A program made the translations under genes and the position numbers. A DNA stretch of 64,000 nucleotides, taken from the NCBI GenBank assembly GCA_002716625.1, contig PBAS01000017.1, forward strand, positions 62,001 to 126,000, read 5' to 3'. Position 1 is the stretch's first letter, and each line of letters begins with the position of its first letter. The notes beneath the pieces were generated by a model. It searched no databases, was not told where the DNA came from, and saw only the letters and a list, made by a program, of their open reading frames with translations. Positions 55,494 to 64,000 of the stretch are shown here, in pieces. Source of the DNA: Phycisphaeraceae bacterium. Lineage in GTDB: Bacteria; Planctomycetota; Phycisphaerae; Phycisphaerales; Phycisphaeraceae.

Positions 55494-57659
55494 TTATTCA
55501 TAGTAAGGCATGGAATTCTGATAGAGGTCCAATCGTGTTTTCAGCCTTTTGGCAAGAGGAGATGAGGCGCTGCCTGAAAGCAGGGACAGCGTGTGTTGAG
55601 CAGTAGCCACCGCTTTTTCATAGTGACCGTTGGCTGCGTAAGCTGCCGCGAGTGTGTCTAGGATGGATGGATCGGCATGTCCTGTTATTTTGGCGGCACG
55701 CGTGGCAAGTTCGAGGGCATGTGTTGGATCTCGCAAGACAGGATCGTGGTGTGTTGCCAACACCCAGGCCAGTGTATTGATTGCCTCTGGAGCATCGGGA
55801 CTAAGTTGCACCGTCTTACGCAGTTCTTTGATCGCCTCATGCGGCTTGTCATCTTCAAGCAACAAAAGGGCGAATTTGTATTGCTCTATAGGCTGGTTTG
55901 GAATCTCCTCTAAAGCACGACGAAAATGCTGCGTTGCTTCCTGGTAGTTGCCCTGTAGAGCTAATAGGTTAGCCAGATTGAATCGTGCCAATGTGTAACT
56001 TGGTCGAATCTTCAAAGCCTTATGAAATTGGTCAATTGCTTCATCTGTTTGTTTCAATTGTCGCAGCACAACGCCCAACCTACGGTGTGTCGGCGAATGA
56101 TTTGGTCTCAGTTCAAGTGATCTTCGTAAGTGCGGCAGGGCAGCTTGATAATCATGTTCTGATAAAGCCATTTCAGCGAGTGAAAAATGTCCGGTCCAAT
56201 AGTCAGGTCGTTCGGCAAGCATTGCATGGCAGACGATCCGGGCTTCAGTATGCTTTTTTGCCCCAACAAGTGCCGCGATTTTCTTGCCTGACATGTGAAA
56301 GGCAATCAGGTCCTTGGGGTCGGTTTTATCATTAGACGTTAGGTTGTAATCAATGCTGACATCTCCACCGACATATCCCAGTTGCTTAAGTTTTGTGAGC
56401 GTCTCTGGGTCCAGATCCACATTGCTATCGCTCTCGTGACGGCTTTGTGTATCAATGATCCACTCGATCCACTCGGAAAAATCACTTACAAGCCGTGGTT
56501 TATAGCGGGCTAGATTCTTCGATTCCAGTGGGTCGTTCTGAAGGTCATAGAGTTCCGGCCGTGTCGTATGGATATATTTCCAGCGATCTGAAACGACGCC
56601 GATCAAGGGGTTTGCATTGTATTTTGTAGGCGTAAAGCTTTCGCAGAAAATCTTTCGATTCGTTATATCTGCCTGTCGTTTGCCATGATAAATATGTGCA
56701 GAAAGATCTTCGCCATGGACCTCAGACGGAGGCTTGAATCCAAGTAGACCACATATTGTCGGTACAATATCGATCAGCCCGGCCAGTTGATCGATCCGCT
56801 TTGGGGTGCGTCTTCCCGGTGGAACAATAATCAGTGGAACTTTGACTGCGCCTTGGTAGATGAAAAAAGAGTGGTCTGATTCCCCATGGTCACCCCGCAT
56901 TTCCCCATGATCACCAGTAATGATGAGCAGGGTCGTATCCAAAAGGCCAAGTATTTCAAGCTTATCGATTACCTGCCCAATACAGTGATCTGTGTACGCA
57001 ATTTCGCCAGCATAGAGATTGTCAGAAAAAAGATTTGAAAATGGCTGTGGTGGCAGGTAGGCATCATGCGGGTCAAAGTAGTGCAGGAATAGGAAAAATG
57101 GTTCATCTTGGTGTTTATCCAGCCATTGCATTGCCAGTTGACTTGTAGCGGCTCCAGAACGTTCGTTCGCGTGGGCGGTCGCACCATCCATTTCGTCGAT
57201 GTATTCATCGAATCCTTGATTAAGGCCAAACTGTGCTTCTAAAACTGTGGCACTGACGATTGCGGCGGTGGTAAATCCATGTTCGGAGAGGATCTCGGCA
57301 AGTGTCACATTTGAGGGCGATAATTGGTAATTCAGGTTGTCATGAATGTCGTGATAAGGGGGATTGGTGCCGGTGAGCATTGAACTGTGTGATGGTAATG
57401 TCATTGGTGCAGGTGAAATAGTATTTTCAAATAGGATGCCACGGTCGGCCATGGCATCGATTCGAGGCGTTGTGTTCCGCCAGTACCCATAACATCCCAG
57501 TCGGTCTGCTCGACAGGTATCGATACTAATCAGTAATACGTTACGAATGGCAACCTGGGGATGGTGACTTTGTTGCCATGCCCAGATTCCGATAACTAAA
57601 ATTACCGCAAGGATAGTAGCGAGCCACAACTTTCGGTTAGTTAATATTTCCATCTGCAA
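55494..57659 (-). CDS. Sulfatase-like protein (Thr type) with C-terminal TPR domain
   Basis: A 721-residue protein. An N-terminal membrane segment (about residues 11-28) is followed by a sulfatase-superfamily domain: S-I-D-T (45-48) and T-G-D-H-G-E for metals, and Thr87 in T87-L-P-S-H where sulfatases have Cys. The domain ends with D-P-E-T-L-T-K-L-K-Q-L-G-Y near residue 430. TPR repeats follow from about 470, ending in a tail similar to that of the GT39-TPR protein, including A-W-V-L-A-T and S-I-L-D-T-L-A-A-A-Y-A-A. It heads the minus-strand set. Phosphotransferase or hydrolase activity is inferred. Confidence 0.83.
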   Translation of the reverse strand: MQMEILTNRKLWLATILAVILVIGIWAWQQSHHPQVAIRNVLLISIDTCRADRLGCYGYWRNTTPRIDAMADRGILFENTISPAPMTLPSHSSMLTGTNPPYHDIHDNLNYQLSPSNVTLAEILSEHGFTTAAIVSATVLEAQFGLNQGFDEYIDEMDGATAHANERSGAATSQLAMQWLDKHQDEPFFLFLHYFDPHDAYLPPQPFSNLFSDNLYAGEIAYTDHCIGQVIDKLEILGLLDTTLLIITGDHGEMRGDHGESDHSFFIYQGAVKVPLIIVPPGRRTPKRIDQLAGLIDIVPTICGLLGFKPPSEVHGEDLSAHIYHGKRQADITNRKIFCESFTPTKYNANPLIGVVSDRWKYIHTTRPELYDLQNDPLESKNLARYKPRLVSDFSEWIEWIIDTQSRHESDSNVDLDPETLTKLKQLGYVGGDVSIDYNLTSNDKTDPKDLIAFHMSGKKIAALVGAKKHTEARIVCHAMLAERPDYWTGHFSLAEMALSEHDYQAALPHLRRSLELRPNHSPTHRRLGVVLRQLKQTDEAIDQFHKALKIRPSYTLARFNLANLLALQGNYQEATQHFRRALEEIPNQPIEQYKFALLLLEDDKPHEAIKELRKTVQLSPDAPEAINTLAWVLATHHDPVLRDPTHALELATRAAKITGHADPSILDTLAAAYAANGHYEKAVATAQHTLSLLSGSASSPLAKRLKTRLDLYQNSMPYYE

Positions 57660-58067
57660 TTTATTAGATCCGTTTTAATCGGGGTGTACTAGTAGAAAGT
57701 ATGACCTTTTCTACAGTTTCATCGGACGCCTAACACATCGGCGAGCAGACCCCTACAACACGAAATCATTGATGACATTTGGGTTGAGCCAGCGAAATCA
57801 ATTTTGTAATGGGTCCATGTTGACCTAGAAGATGTTATGCGGTTGGTTAATGTCATCAAATACCCGTTTCGAGATGATCTCAAGGTGCTGGTGCTACATG
57901 GCGTGTCTATGGTTTTGATCCGCGGGTGATTGGTGTGGGCAGTGTACGGTGGATTTTGGTATCCCTTGATCTGGCTGGAAGCGGGCTGGGTTAATCTGTG
58001 TGTTTGTGGGAACCCCGAGTGAAGATGCTTGAAGGGGCCTATGATCAATGAACGTAGCCAGAATACA
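57660..58067. other. 408-nt gap with a short plus-strand coding relic
   Basis: Mostly without recognisable content. On the plus strand, 57810-57929 reads W-V-H-V-D-L-E-D-V-M ... then K-Y-P-F-R-D-D-L-K-V-L-V-L-H-G before a stop, which looks like the N-terminal edge of a membrane protein of the DUF4013 sort; the rest is missing. It could be a gene remnant or chance. A minus-strand frame of 146 codons here overlaps nth in another frame and is judged a shadow. The promoter of the 57659 gene should lie in this gap. Confidence 0.25.
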
Positions 58068-58760
58068 CTAGACTTGGGGCACATCAATCTTGGGGCACCA
58101 CTTGGCCAACGAGCAATCATTACACAGTGGTTTTCGTGCACTACAGACTTGCCGTCCATGGTAGATCAGTAAGTGTGCGAGCATTGTCCATTTTTTTGAA
58201 TCAAAAAGAGCCATTAGATCCTTCTCTACTTTTTTAGGGTCCGTCTGCTGGGAAAAACCCAAGCGGCGGCTAAGGCGGCCGATATGGGTATCGACCACTA
58301 CTCCAACATTGATATCAAATGCATTACCAAGAACCACATTGGCAGTTTTACGTGCCACCCCCTTGAGTTTGAGGAGTTCTTCCATCGATCGAGGAACCTT
58401 CCCCCCGTGATTCTCATGGATTGTCTGGCTGGCAGCGATGATGGATTTGGCTTTGTTGCGGTAGAAGCCGGTGGAGTGGATGATGGTTTCCAACTCTGAT
58501 TGCTTTGCGCAAGACATGGCTTTGGGTGAAGGGAATTTTTTAAATAGCAATGGTGTAACCATGTTGACGCGAATATCGGTGCACTGTGCAGAGAGAATGG
58601 TCGCCACCAGCAGTTGGAAGGGGTTTTTGTGGTATAGGGCGCACGTCGCATCGGGATAAAGGCGTTGAAGCCGAGTGTATATCTGGTTGGCACGCTTCTT
58701 GTCTGGTGCCGAAACGGGCGTGCCTGGGAGTTCCTTTTGCCTTGCTTTTGCCGTCGCCAT
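58068..58760 (-). CDS. nth: Endonuclease III
   Basis: A base-excision repair glycosylase/AP lyase acting on oxidised pyrimidines. The helix-hairpin-helix is L-K-G-V-A-R-K138-T-A, with the catalytic Lys138; the catalytic Asp157 is in V-V-D-T-H. The [4Fe-4S] cluster ligands are C206, C213, C216 and C222 (C-x6-C-x2-C-x5-C). Length 230 is typical. The hairpin has K and A where E. coli has P and G, a minor change. It follows moaE by 63 nt on the same strand. Confidence 0.95.
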   Translation of the reverse strand: MATAKARQKELPGTPVSAPDKKRANQIYTRLQRLYPDATCALYHKNPFQLLVATILSAQCTDIRVNMVTPLLFKKFPSPKAMSCAKQSELETIIHSTGFYRNKAKSIIAASQTIHENHGGKVPRSMEELLKLKGVARKTANVVLGNAFDINVGVVVDTHIGRLSRRLGFSQQTDPKKVEKDLMALFDSKKWTMLAHLLIYHGRQVCSARKPLCNDCSLAKWCPKIDVPQV

Positions 58761-58823
58761 AATGAATCGATTTAAAGGTTTGAAAGTGTATGCCGGTTAA
58801 CTCCATCACGTAGTATTTGGCTG

Positions 58824-59339
58824 TTATGTGGAGACAGTTGGGACGTGCTTTGAGTGGATGCAGCATCCTTGGGCAAATGTTCGGCCATTTTCCCATATCT
58901 CATGCTTCCAGATTGGAAGACGTTGTTTGATTTGGTCAATTGCGTGCCGGCACGCTGAAAATGCTTCCTTGCGATGGGGGGTGGCGATCTGAACGACTAC
59001 ACTTGCCTCCCCAGGCAGGATTGGGCCTTGGGCGTGTACCAGTCGTACCGCTTGGCAACCGAATTGTCGAGTGGTTTCCAAGGCGATTTCCATTAAAATC
59101 TTTTTGGCCATTGGCGCATAAACCTCGTACTCAAGCCGTTTGAGAATTCCGAATTGCCGGTGGTTTGCATGGCGTGTGCGGCCCGCGAAAACTGCTTCAG
59201 CGCCACAGGCCTTTGGCCAATCCAAGTGGGTTACTGAAACGGGCCCGGATTGCAAGCTGACTTCGATATGCGTATCGGCTGGCTTCGATATTGAATTGGG
59301 TGCAGTTTCTTCAGAATCTTGGTGTAAGGCTTCAGGCAT
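58824..59339 (-). CDS. moaE: Molybdopterin synthase catalytic subunit
   Basis: It inserts sulfur into precursor Z with MoaD to form molybdopterin. The motifs F-A-G-R-T-R, L-E-Y-E-V-Y, H-A-Q-G-x-I-x-x-G-E, H-R-K-E-A-F and P-I-W-K-H-E are all present. The product has 171 residues from ATG 59339; a GTG at 59363 would add 8 residues. The N-terminal 30 residues before the conserved core are low-complexity. No moaD or other molybdenum-cofactor gene is next to it in the window. Confidence 0.93.
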   Translation of the reverse strand: MPEALHQDSEETAPNSISKPADTHIEVSLQSGPVSVTHLDWPKACGAEAVFAGRTRHANHRQFGILKRLEYEVYAPMAKKILMEIALETTRQFGCQAVRLVHAQGPILPGEASVVVQIATPHRKEAFSACRHAIDQIKQRLPIWKHEIWENGRTFAQGCCIHSKHVPTVST

Positions 59340-59661
59340 GGGTTGGATTGTACTATTGAACACAGTTGTGGTGTATATCTAGAAGTACCACAGGTGCCTT
59401 GATGGTCAAGAAATCCCCGCTGTTTTATTTGGCGCATGGCTGATCATTAGCTTGCGCGTAACCGGTTCGTGAGGTTTGCTATCCCCATAAAAACGCAACG
59501 GTCATGCTGTGGCGGTTCCTGGAAGATCGTGGCTTTGGTGTTTTATAACCGATATCACAATATGTATTTACAGGAAAGTTTCTCTGAAAGTCCATATTTT
59601 GAGTCGGCGGGTTTGTCCATCGCGGTTCTGTACGGGGAATGAGATGCTGGGGTCCCATCCA
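59340..59661. other. 322-nt gap between moaE and mutS
   Basis: It lies after the mutS stop and before the moaE start on the same strand. No tRNA, strong terminator, repeat or small gene with a ribosome binding site was seen. It should contain the moaE promoter if moaE is not read through from mutS. Confidence 0.4.
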
Positions 59662-62313
59662 TTACGAGGAGTCTTCCGTTAGAGATTGGCGGAGTTTGAC
59701 CAGCGTATCAAAGGCCTCCAAGGGGCTGATTTGTTCCAGTTCAAGGCCTCGTAATTTGTCGATCACAGGGTGGTCTAAATACTGAGTGAACAAACTAAAC
59801 TGGTCCACCTCTTTCTTGACAGGGGGCTTGGCTTGACTGTTTTTCGTAGGTGTTTTGTGGCTAATCGCCAGCTGGGTCAGGAGTTCATCTGCCCGATCCG
59901 TCACGCCGCTTGGAATGCCCGCAATCTTTGCCACGTGGATGCCGTAACTTTGATCCGCCGCGCCGGGCACAATGCGATAGAGGAACACAATCTCGTCCTT
60001 CCATTCACGGACCGTTACATGCAGGTTGGTTACATTATCGAATTGTTCATCGAGCGATGTTAATTCGTGATAGTGCGTGGCAAAGAGCGTTCTACAGCCT
60101 CGGCTGGCTAGGTATTCAGCGATGGCCCATGCCAGCGACAAACCATCAAGCGTGCTCGTACCCCGTCCGATTTCATCAAGAATAACCAAACTAGCCGGTG
60201 TTGCATGATGGCAAATATTGGCAGTTTCCGTCATTTCCACCATGAACGTTGACTGTCCGGCGTGTAGTTCATCACTGGCACCTACACGCGTAAAGATCCG
60301 ATCGCACAGGCCGATGGTTGCTTCGGAAGCTGGAACAAAGCTGCCCGTATGAGCCATTAGGACAATCAGTGCGGCCTGTCTAATGTAGGTTGACTTGCCA
60401 CCCATATTGGGGCCCGTGATGAGTGCGAGCGTAGGATCGCTACGAAGTGGTTCACTACCGAGAATGAGATCATTAGGTACGAATCGATCAGTCAATACGG
60501 TGTCAAGCACTGGATGTCGCGCATCCTTGAGAGAAAGCACTGGTTTGTCAGCCATCTGGGGTTGCACATAGTGGCGGCGTGATGCGGTTGAGGCGAAGCA
60601 AGCTAGAACATCAAGTTCCGCGACGAGTTGAGCGAACAAGTAAAGCTGCGGTAGATAGTCCTGCGCCATGTCACTTAGTTGAGTAAACAGCTCTTGTTCC
60701 CGCGAGATGGCTTTTTGTTCTGCAGTGAGCACCTTGCCTTCATATTCCTTGAGTGGCGGAGTGATAAATCGTTCAGCATTCTTTAGGGTTTGCTTGCGGG
60801 TCCACTCGACTGGTGCACGATCTCGGTTGGCGGAACTCAGCTCGATGTAAAATCCAAAGACCTTGTTGTACCCAACTTTCAAGTTGGTTATCCCGGTCTG
60901 CTCAACAAGCTCTTTTTGGTAGTTTGCGAGCCAGGTATGGCTGTCATGTTGAAGTCTGCGGTATTCATCGAGTTGCGTATCGACACCATCACGGATGAGA
61001 CCCCCCTCACGCAGGTGGGCAGGTGCTGCACTAATGCACATGTTGCCGATCTGGTTGCCCAATTCTGTTAATGGTTGCGAGACATTGACTAGCTGGCGTT
61101 CATATTCCTCCAGATGACCTTGGGCTTGGATCACCTGTGCGAGGGAGGATGCTTGCGTTGCACTATGTCCCAACGCCACCAAGTCACGCGGTGAGGCCCT
61201 CCCAACGGCAATCCGGCTGACCATGCGTGGGATATCCTGGATTGCGTCCAGTTCACGCTGCAAGGAATTTCGGCACTGACTATTGTCGACGAGGCAACTA
61301 ACGACCTTTTGACGCTTTTCAATTGGTTTGCGTTGAGACAGTGGATAGCACAACCAGTGACGAAGCAGCCGTTTGCCCATCGCCGTACAGCAGTCTTGCA
61401 AAACTCCAAGTAGACTTCCTTCTGTACTGCCGGTTCGAATCGTGCGTTCAACCTCGAGGCTCTGGAGGGAGATGTGATCTATGACCATATGATCAATACG
61501 TCGAAATTGCTTGGGCGCCTGAAGGTGGGGAATGCGATCAATTTGAGATCCATCCTCAGCCCGTTGTGTTTCATGGAGATAATGGATGATGGCTGCGGCT
61601 GGACCGAGGGCGGGGTTATCATCTTCTAATCCAAAGCCGACTAGGGTCTTCACCTGGCATTGACTTTGAAGTATTTCCACGGCCTGCTTTTGGCCGAATT
61701 GCCATTCCGGACGTGCCACGGCGGCACATTCAAGTCGGTTGATCAGGGTTTTTGCCGCCGGTGGTCTCTGCCCGTCATCACTGACAGCATAAAGCAGTTC
61801 ACTAGGTCCAATGCGTACTGCTTCATCGCTCAGTTCATCGGGTCCAAATGTGCCCAGTTGAAAGGTGCCGGTGCTCAACTCCACCCAGGCCAGTGATACG
61901 CAACCACTACGGCCAAATACGATGGCTGCCAAGGGGTTGTCTTTGGCTTCATCAAGCAAACCTTCATCGGTTAATGTGCCAGGGGTTACGATACGCGTCA
62001 CGTCACGTTTAACGACGCCTTTGGCGACTTTAGCATCTTCTACCTGGTCGCAAACAGCGACGCGATGGCCAGCCCCGATCATTCGGTGGAGATAACCATC
62101 TACTGCGTGGTATGGCACGCCCGCCATGGGTACGCCTTCTGTGCGCTGGGTCAATGCGACGCCGAGTACGTTATGTGCCAGTTTGGCATCATCATGAAAC
62201 ATTTCATAGAAATCGCCCATCCGAAAGAACAGCACGCAGTCTGGATGCCGCTCTTTAAACCGGTGAAACTGGCGCATGGCCGGTGTATCGTTGGGTCTGC
62301 TACGTTTGGACAC
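59662..62313 (-). CDS. mutS: DNA mismatch repair protein MutS
   Basis: It recognises mismatches and short loops and recruits MutL. The mismatch-reading motif is F35-Y-E37 (G-D-F-Y-E-M-F). The clamp and connector domains are complete, and the Walker A G-P-N-M-G-G-K-S-T lies near residue 635, with D-E-I-G-R-G-T-S-T and the T-H-Y-H-E-L motif further on. Length 883 is normal. The start is a GTG at 62313; no in-frame ATG lies near it. It is divergent from priA with 75 nt between the starts. Confidence 0.97.
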   Translation of the reverse strand: MSKRSRPNDTPAMRQFHRFKERHPDCVLFFRMGDFYEMFHDDAKLAHNVLGVALTQRTEGVPMAGVPYHAVDGYLHRMIGAGHRVAVCDQVEDAKVAKGVVKRDVTRIVTPGTLTDEGLLDEAKDNPLAAIVFGRSGCVSLAWVELSTGTFQLGTFGPDELSDEAVRIGPSELLYAVSDDGQRPPAAKTLINRLECAAVARPEWQFGQKQAVEILQSQCQVKTLVGFGLEDDNPALGPAAAIIHYLHETQRAEDGSQIDRIPHLQAPKQFRRIDHMVIDHISLQSLEVERTIRTGSTEGSLLGVLQDCCTAMGKRLLRHWLCYPLSQRKPIEKRQKVVSCLVDNSQCRNSLQRELDAIQDIPRMVSRIAVGRASPRDLVALGHSATQASSLAQVIQAQGHLEEYERQLVNVSQPLTELGNQIGNMCISAAPAHLREGGLIRDGVDTQLDEYRRLQHDSHTWLANYQKELVEQTGITNLKVGYNKVFGFYIELSSANRDRAPVEWTRKQTLKNAERFITPPLKEYEGKVLTAEQKAISREQELFTQLSDMAQDYLPQLYLFAQLVAELDVLACFASTASRRHYVQPQMADKPVLSLKDARHPVLDTVLTDRFVPNDLILGSEPLRSDPTLALITGPNMGGKSTYIRQAALIVLMAHTGSFVPASEATIGLCDRIFTRVGASDELHAGQSTFMVEMTETANICHHATPASLVILDEIGRGTSTLDGLSLAWAIAEYLASRGCRTLFATHYHELTSLDEQFDNVTNLHVTVREWKDEIVFLYRIVPGAADQSYGIHVAKIAGIPSGVTDRADELLTQLAISHKTPTKNSQAKPPVKKEVDQFSLFTQYLDHPVIDKLRGLELEQISPLEAFDTLVKLRQSLTEDSS

Positions 62314-62374
62314 GTTTACGATGGTACTAAGGGCTAAAAGTGATGCATAGTCGGGGTCAATATTTCCAGCGGGG

Positions 62375-62380
62375 TATACT
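62375..62380 (+). promoter_or_regulatory. -10 box of priA (TATACT)
   Basis: TATACT (5 of 6 to consensus) ends 8 nt before the priA ATG, the same distance as in the LysR-gltBD promoter, so transcription would begin at or next to the start codon. No good -35 is present at 16-18 nt, so confidence is limited. Confidence 0.4.
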
Positions 62381-62388
62381 CACGCAGA

Positions 62389-64000
62389 ATGTCGCTCTTA
62401 TTTGAGACATATCCGGCATCAGCCCCAATTACGGGCTACGCACAGGTGGCCTTGGAGCAGGGCGTCGACATTGCTCCAGATGGTCTCACATATGGAATCC
62501 CAGCCCCAATCAGCGACCTGCAGATCGGTGAGCGGGTGATCGTCCCGCTGGGCCGCGGCAACAAGCCCACAACAGGTTATATCACAGCAATTGACAAGCA
62601 AAGTGGTCTTGAAAAGGTCAAGCCCATCAAGTGCCGTGATCCACGGAGGATTTCGCTGACATCGGATCTGATTGAACTAGCCCGGTGGCTGGGGGCCTAT
62701 TACTGCTGTCCACTTGGCATGGTATTTGCCACCATGCTTCCGGCCGCGGTTAAGCGTGGTATTGGACGGGTCGTTCAGCTTCAAGTTCGGTTAAGTGAAA
62801 CGGAATTGTCGTCAGAAATCGTCAAACTTACCAAGCTTCAGAAGAAGGTCCTTGAAGCATCGAGGGAGTTAGCCGACAAAGGCGTGGCCTGGGTGGAGCA
62901 TCGCAGGCTTGCGGACTACGCCGGAGCCAAAACAGCCATGCCTGTTAAGCAGCTCATTGACAAACAAGTGCTGATTGCACGTCGACAGATGACTGTACGT
63001 GCCAGCAGTTACGACACCCCCAAGCCGGAAGCTGCCGCGCGAATAGATGATGGAATACTGAGTGATGCACAACGTTATGCTATCGAACAGATTATTCATA
63101 GCGCTGAGCGAGGATTTTCTGTTCACCTGTTGCATGGTGTAACGGGTAGCGGCAAGACCGAAGTATATCTTCGTGTACTTGAGAGTGTGTGTTGCGTGTC
63201 GAAAAATGAAGGCAATGGTAATTCATCGCGACAACTCGGCGCAATTATTCTGGTGCCAGAAATAGCACTGACGCCACAGACCGTTGCAAGGTTTGAAGCT
63301 CGATTTGATGATGTTGCGGTTTTGCATTCAGCGTTAACGTCATCACAACGTCATGAACAATGGCGACGTATCCGCGACGGTCACGCCAAGGTCGTGGTAG
63401 GAGCGCGTTCCGCAATTTTCGCGCCCTTGCCCCATGTGGGTCTGATTATTGTTGATGAAGAGCACGACACGAGCTACAAGCAGGATCAACTGCCTCGCTA
63501 CCATGCACGTGACGTGGCAGTTCGGCGGGCACAAATCCTCGGTATTCCAGTGGTTCTTGGCTCGGCAACGCCGAGCCTTGAGAGTTATCACAATGCCACG
63601 GCGATCCTCAATGCAGGTCCAATTAAGCAGGACAAAGAAAACGACTCATTACATCAACACATCGTGACAGTGTCCTGCAGTCGGTACAACCTGCTGCAGT
63701 TGCCCAATCGAATCACCGGGTTTGAACTCCCCAAAGTCCAGATCGTTGACATGGTTGAAGAACGCCGGAGTCGCCGTGGCGTGCATCTACTTAGTCGCAG
63801 GTTAGAGGATTTACTGAAGTATACATTGCGACAAAAAAGCCAAGCTCTACTACTGCTCAATCGTCGTGGTTTTGCCAACTACATCGCGTGCCCGGATCAG
63901 CGTTGTGGGTGGTTAATGTCATGCGATTTTTGTGATGCCAGCGTGGTCTACCACAAGGATAAATCCTTGCCTTCTGGGGGTTATGTTCAGTGTCACCACT
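62389..64000 (+). CDS. priA: Primosomal protein N' (replication restart helicase), 3' end outside window
   Basis: A superfamily 2 DNA helicase that reloads the replisome at collapsed forks. From ATG 62389, 537 codons are in the window. The N-terminal 3'-end-binding domain (Y-A-Q-V-A ... T-Y-G-I-P) is followed by Walker A G250-V-T-G-S-G-K-T257, the helicase box D356-E-E-H359, and the zinc-binding cysteines C501, C506, C512 and C515 (with C-G-W). The frame is open to the window edge. It is divergent from mutS, and a TATACT -10 box lies 8 nt before the ATG. Confidence 0.96.
   Translation, partial: MSLLFETYPASAPITGYAQVALEQGVDIAPDGLTYGIPAPISDLQIGERVIVPLGRGNKPTTGYITAIDKQSGLEKVKPIKCRDPRRISLTSDLIELARWLGAYYCCPLGMVFATMLPAAVKRGIGRVVQLQVRLSETELSSEIVKLTKLQKKVLEASRELADKGVAWVEHRRLADYAGAKTAMPVKQLIDKQVLIARRQMTVRASSYDTPKPEAAARIDDGILSDAQRYAIEQIIHSAERGFSVHLLHGVTGSGKTEVYLRVLESVCCVSKNEGNGNSSRQLGAIILVPEIALTPQTVARFEARFDDVAVLHSALTSSQRHEQWRRIRDGHAKVVVGARSAIFAPLPHVGLIIVDEEHDTSYKQDQLPRYHARDVAVRRAQILGIPVVLGSATPSLESYHNATAILNAGPIKQDKENDSLHQHIVTVSCSRYNLLQLPNRITGFELPKVQIVDMVEERRSRRGVHLLSRRLEDLLKYTLRQKSQALLLLNRRGFANYIACPDQRCGWLMSCDFCDASVVYHKDKSLPSGGYVQCHH

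Noticed and set aside
57719-58159. Minus-strand 146-codon frame overlapping the end of nth
   Set aside because: The overlapping nth frame has complete catalytic and Fe-S motifs; this product is Ser/Thr-rich without features.
1-64000. CRISPR arrays, insertion sequences, tRNA or rRNA genes
   Set aside because: No regularly spaced repeats, transposase motifs, terminal inverted repeats, tRNA T-loop patterns or rRNA segments were recognised by reading; a dedicated tRNA or repeat scan was not possible.

Overview
The window looks like a chromosomal segment of a planctomycete, most likely of the Phycisphaerae type. The grounds are gene content only: a DUF6785-type membrane protein, a DUF4175-like giant membrane/coiled-coil protein next to a prenyltransferase-repeat protein and an NPCBM-like protein, five sulfatase-superfamily genes, and an exosortase-type exopolysaccharide (EPS) locus, at moderate GC. 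No rRNA, tRNA, insertion sequence, prophage or CRISPR array was seen.

Layout. 1-2137: 5' part of a large membrane protein (minus strand). 2285-12700: surface polysaccharide region. It has an ABC exporter pair (wzm/wzt-like), a divergent DUF3473-type polysaccharide deacetylase, and a minus-strand run of phosphoglycosyl transferase, Wza-like lipoprotein, Wzz-like chain-length protein, ExeA-like ATPase, BY-kinase and glycosyltransferase. These are the partners usually found beside exosortase XrtA, but no exosortase is present here. 12697-24626: housekeeping block with a PrcB-like lipoprotein, trmB, thrS, an M20 peptidase and a LysR regulator-gltB-gltD operon. 24779-36325: second glycan cluster of two divergent arms, with five GT2 genes, three GT4 genes, a methyltransferase and an O-antigen-ligase-like gene interrupted by an in-frame TGA. 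36339-45333: an unknown secreted protein, a PBP4-type carboxypeptidase, and a four-gene minus-strand envelope module. 45632-57659: two formylglycine-type sulfatases, three sulfatase-like enzymes with Thr in place of the catalytic Cys, and two GT39-type membrane glycosyltransferases; one enzyme of each class carries a similar TPR tail. 58068-64000: nth, moaE, mutS and the 5' part of priA.

How the parts work together. Most of the window makes, exports, trims or decorates surface glycans. The phosphoglycosyl transferase starts a lipid-linked glycan; Wzz, Wza, the BY-kinase and the ATPase would control length and export; the GT2/GT4 cluster supplies sugars. The 45-58 kb cluster looks like an extracytoplasmic glycan or protein modification system and is the best candidate here for something undescribed. 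The clearest regulatory observation is the LysR-gltBD promoter, where a perfect 8+3+8 palindrome sits exactly between consensus-like -35 and -10 boxes and the -10 box ends 8 nt before the start codon, implying a leaderless mRNA.

Limits: all calls are from reading translations and motifs; no database or structure search was run.
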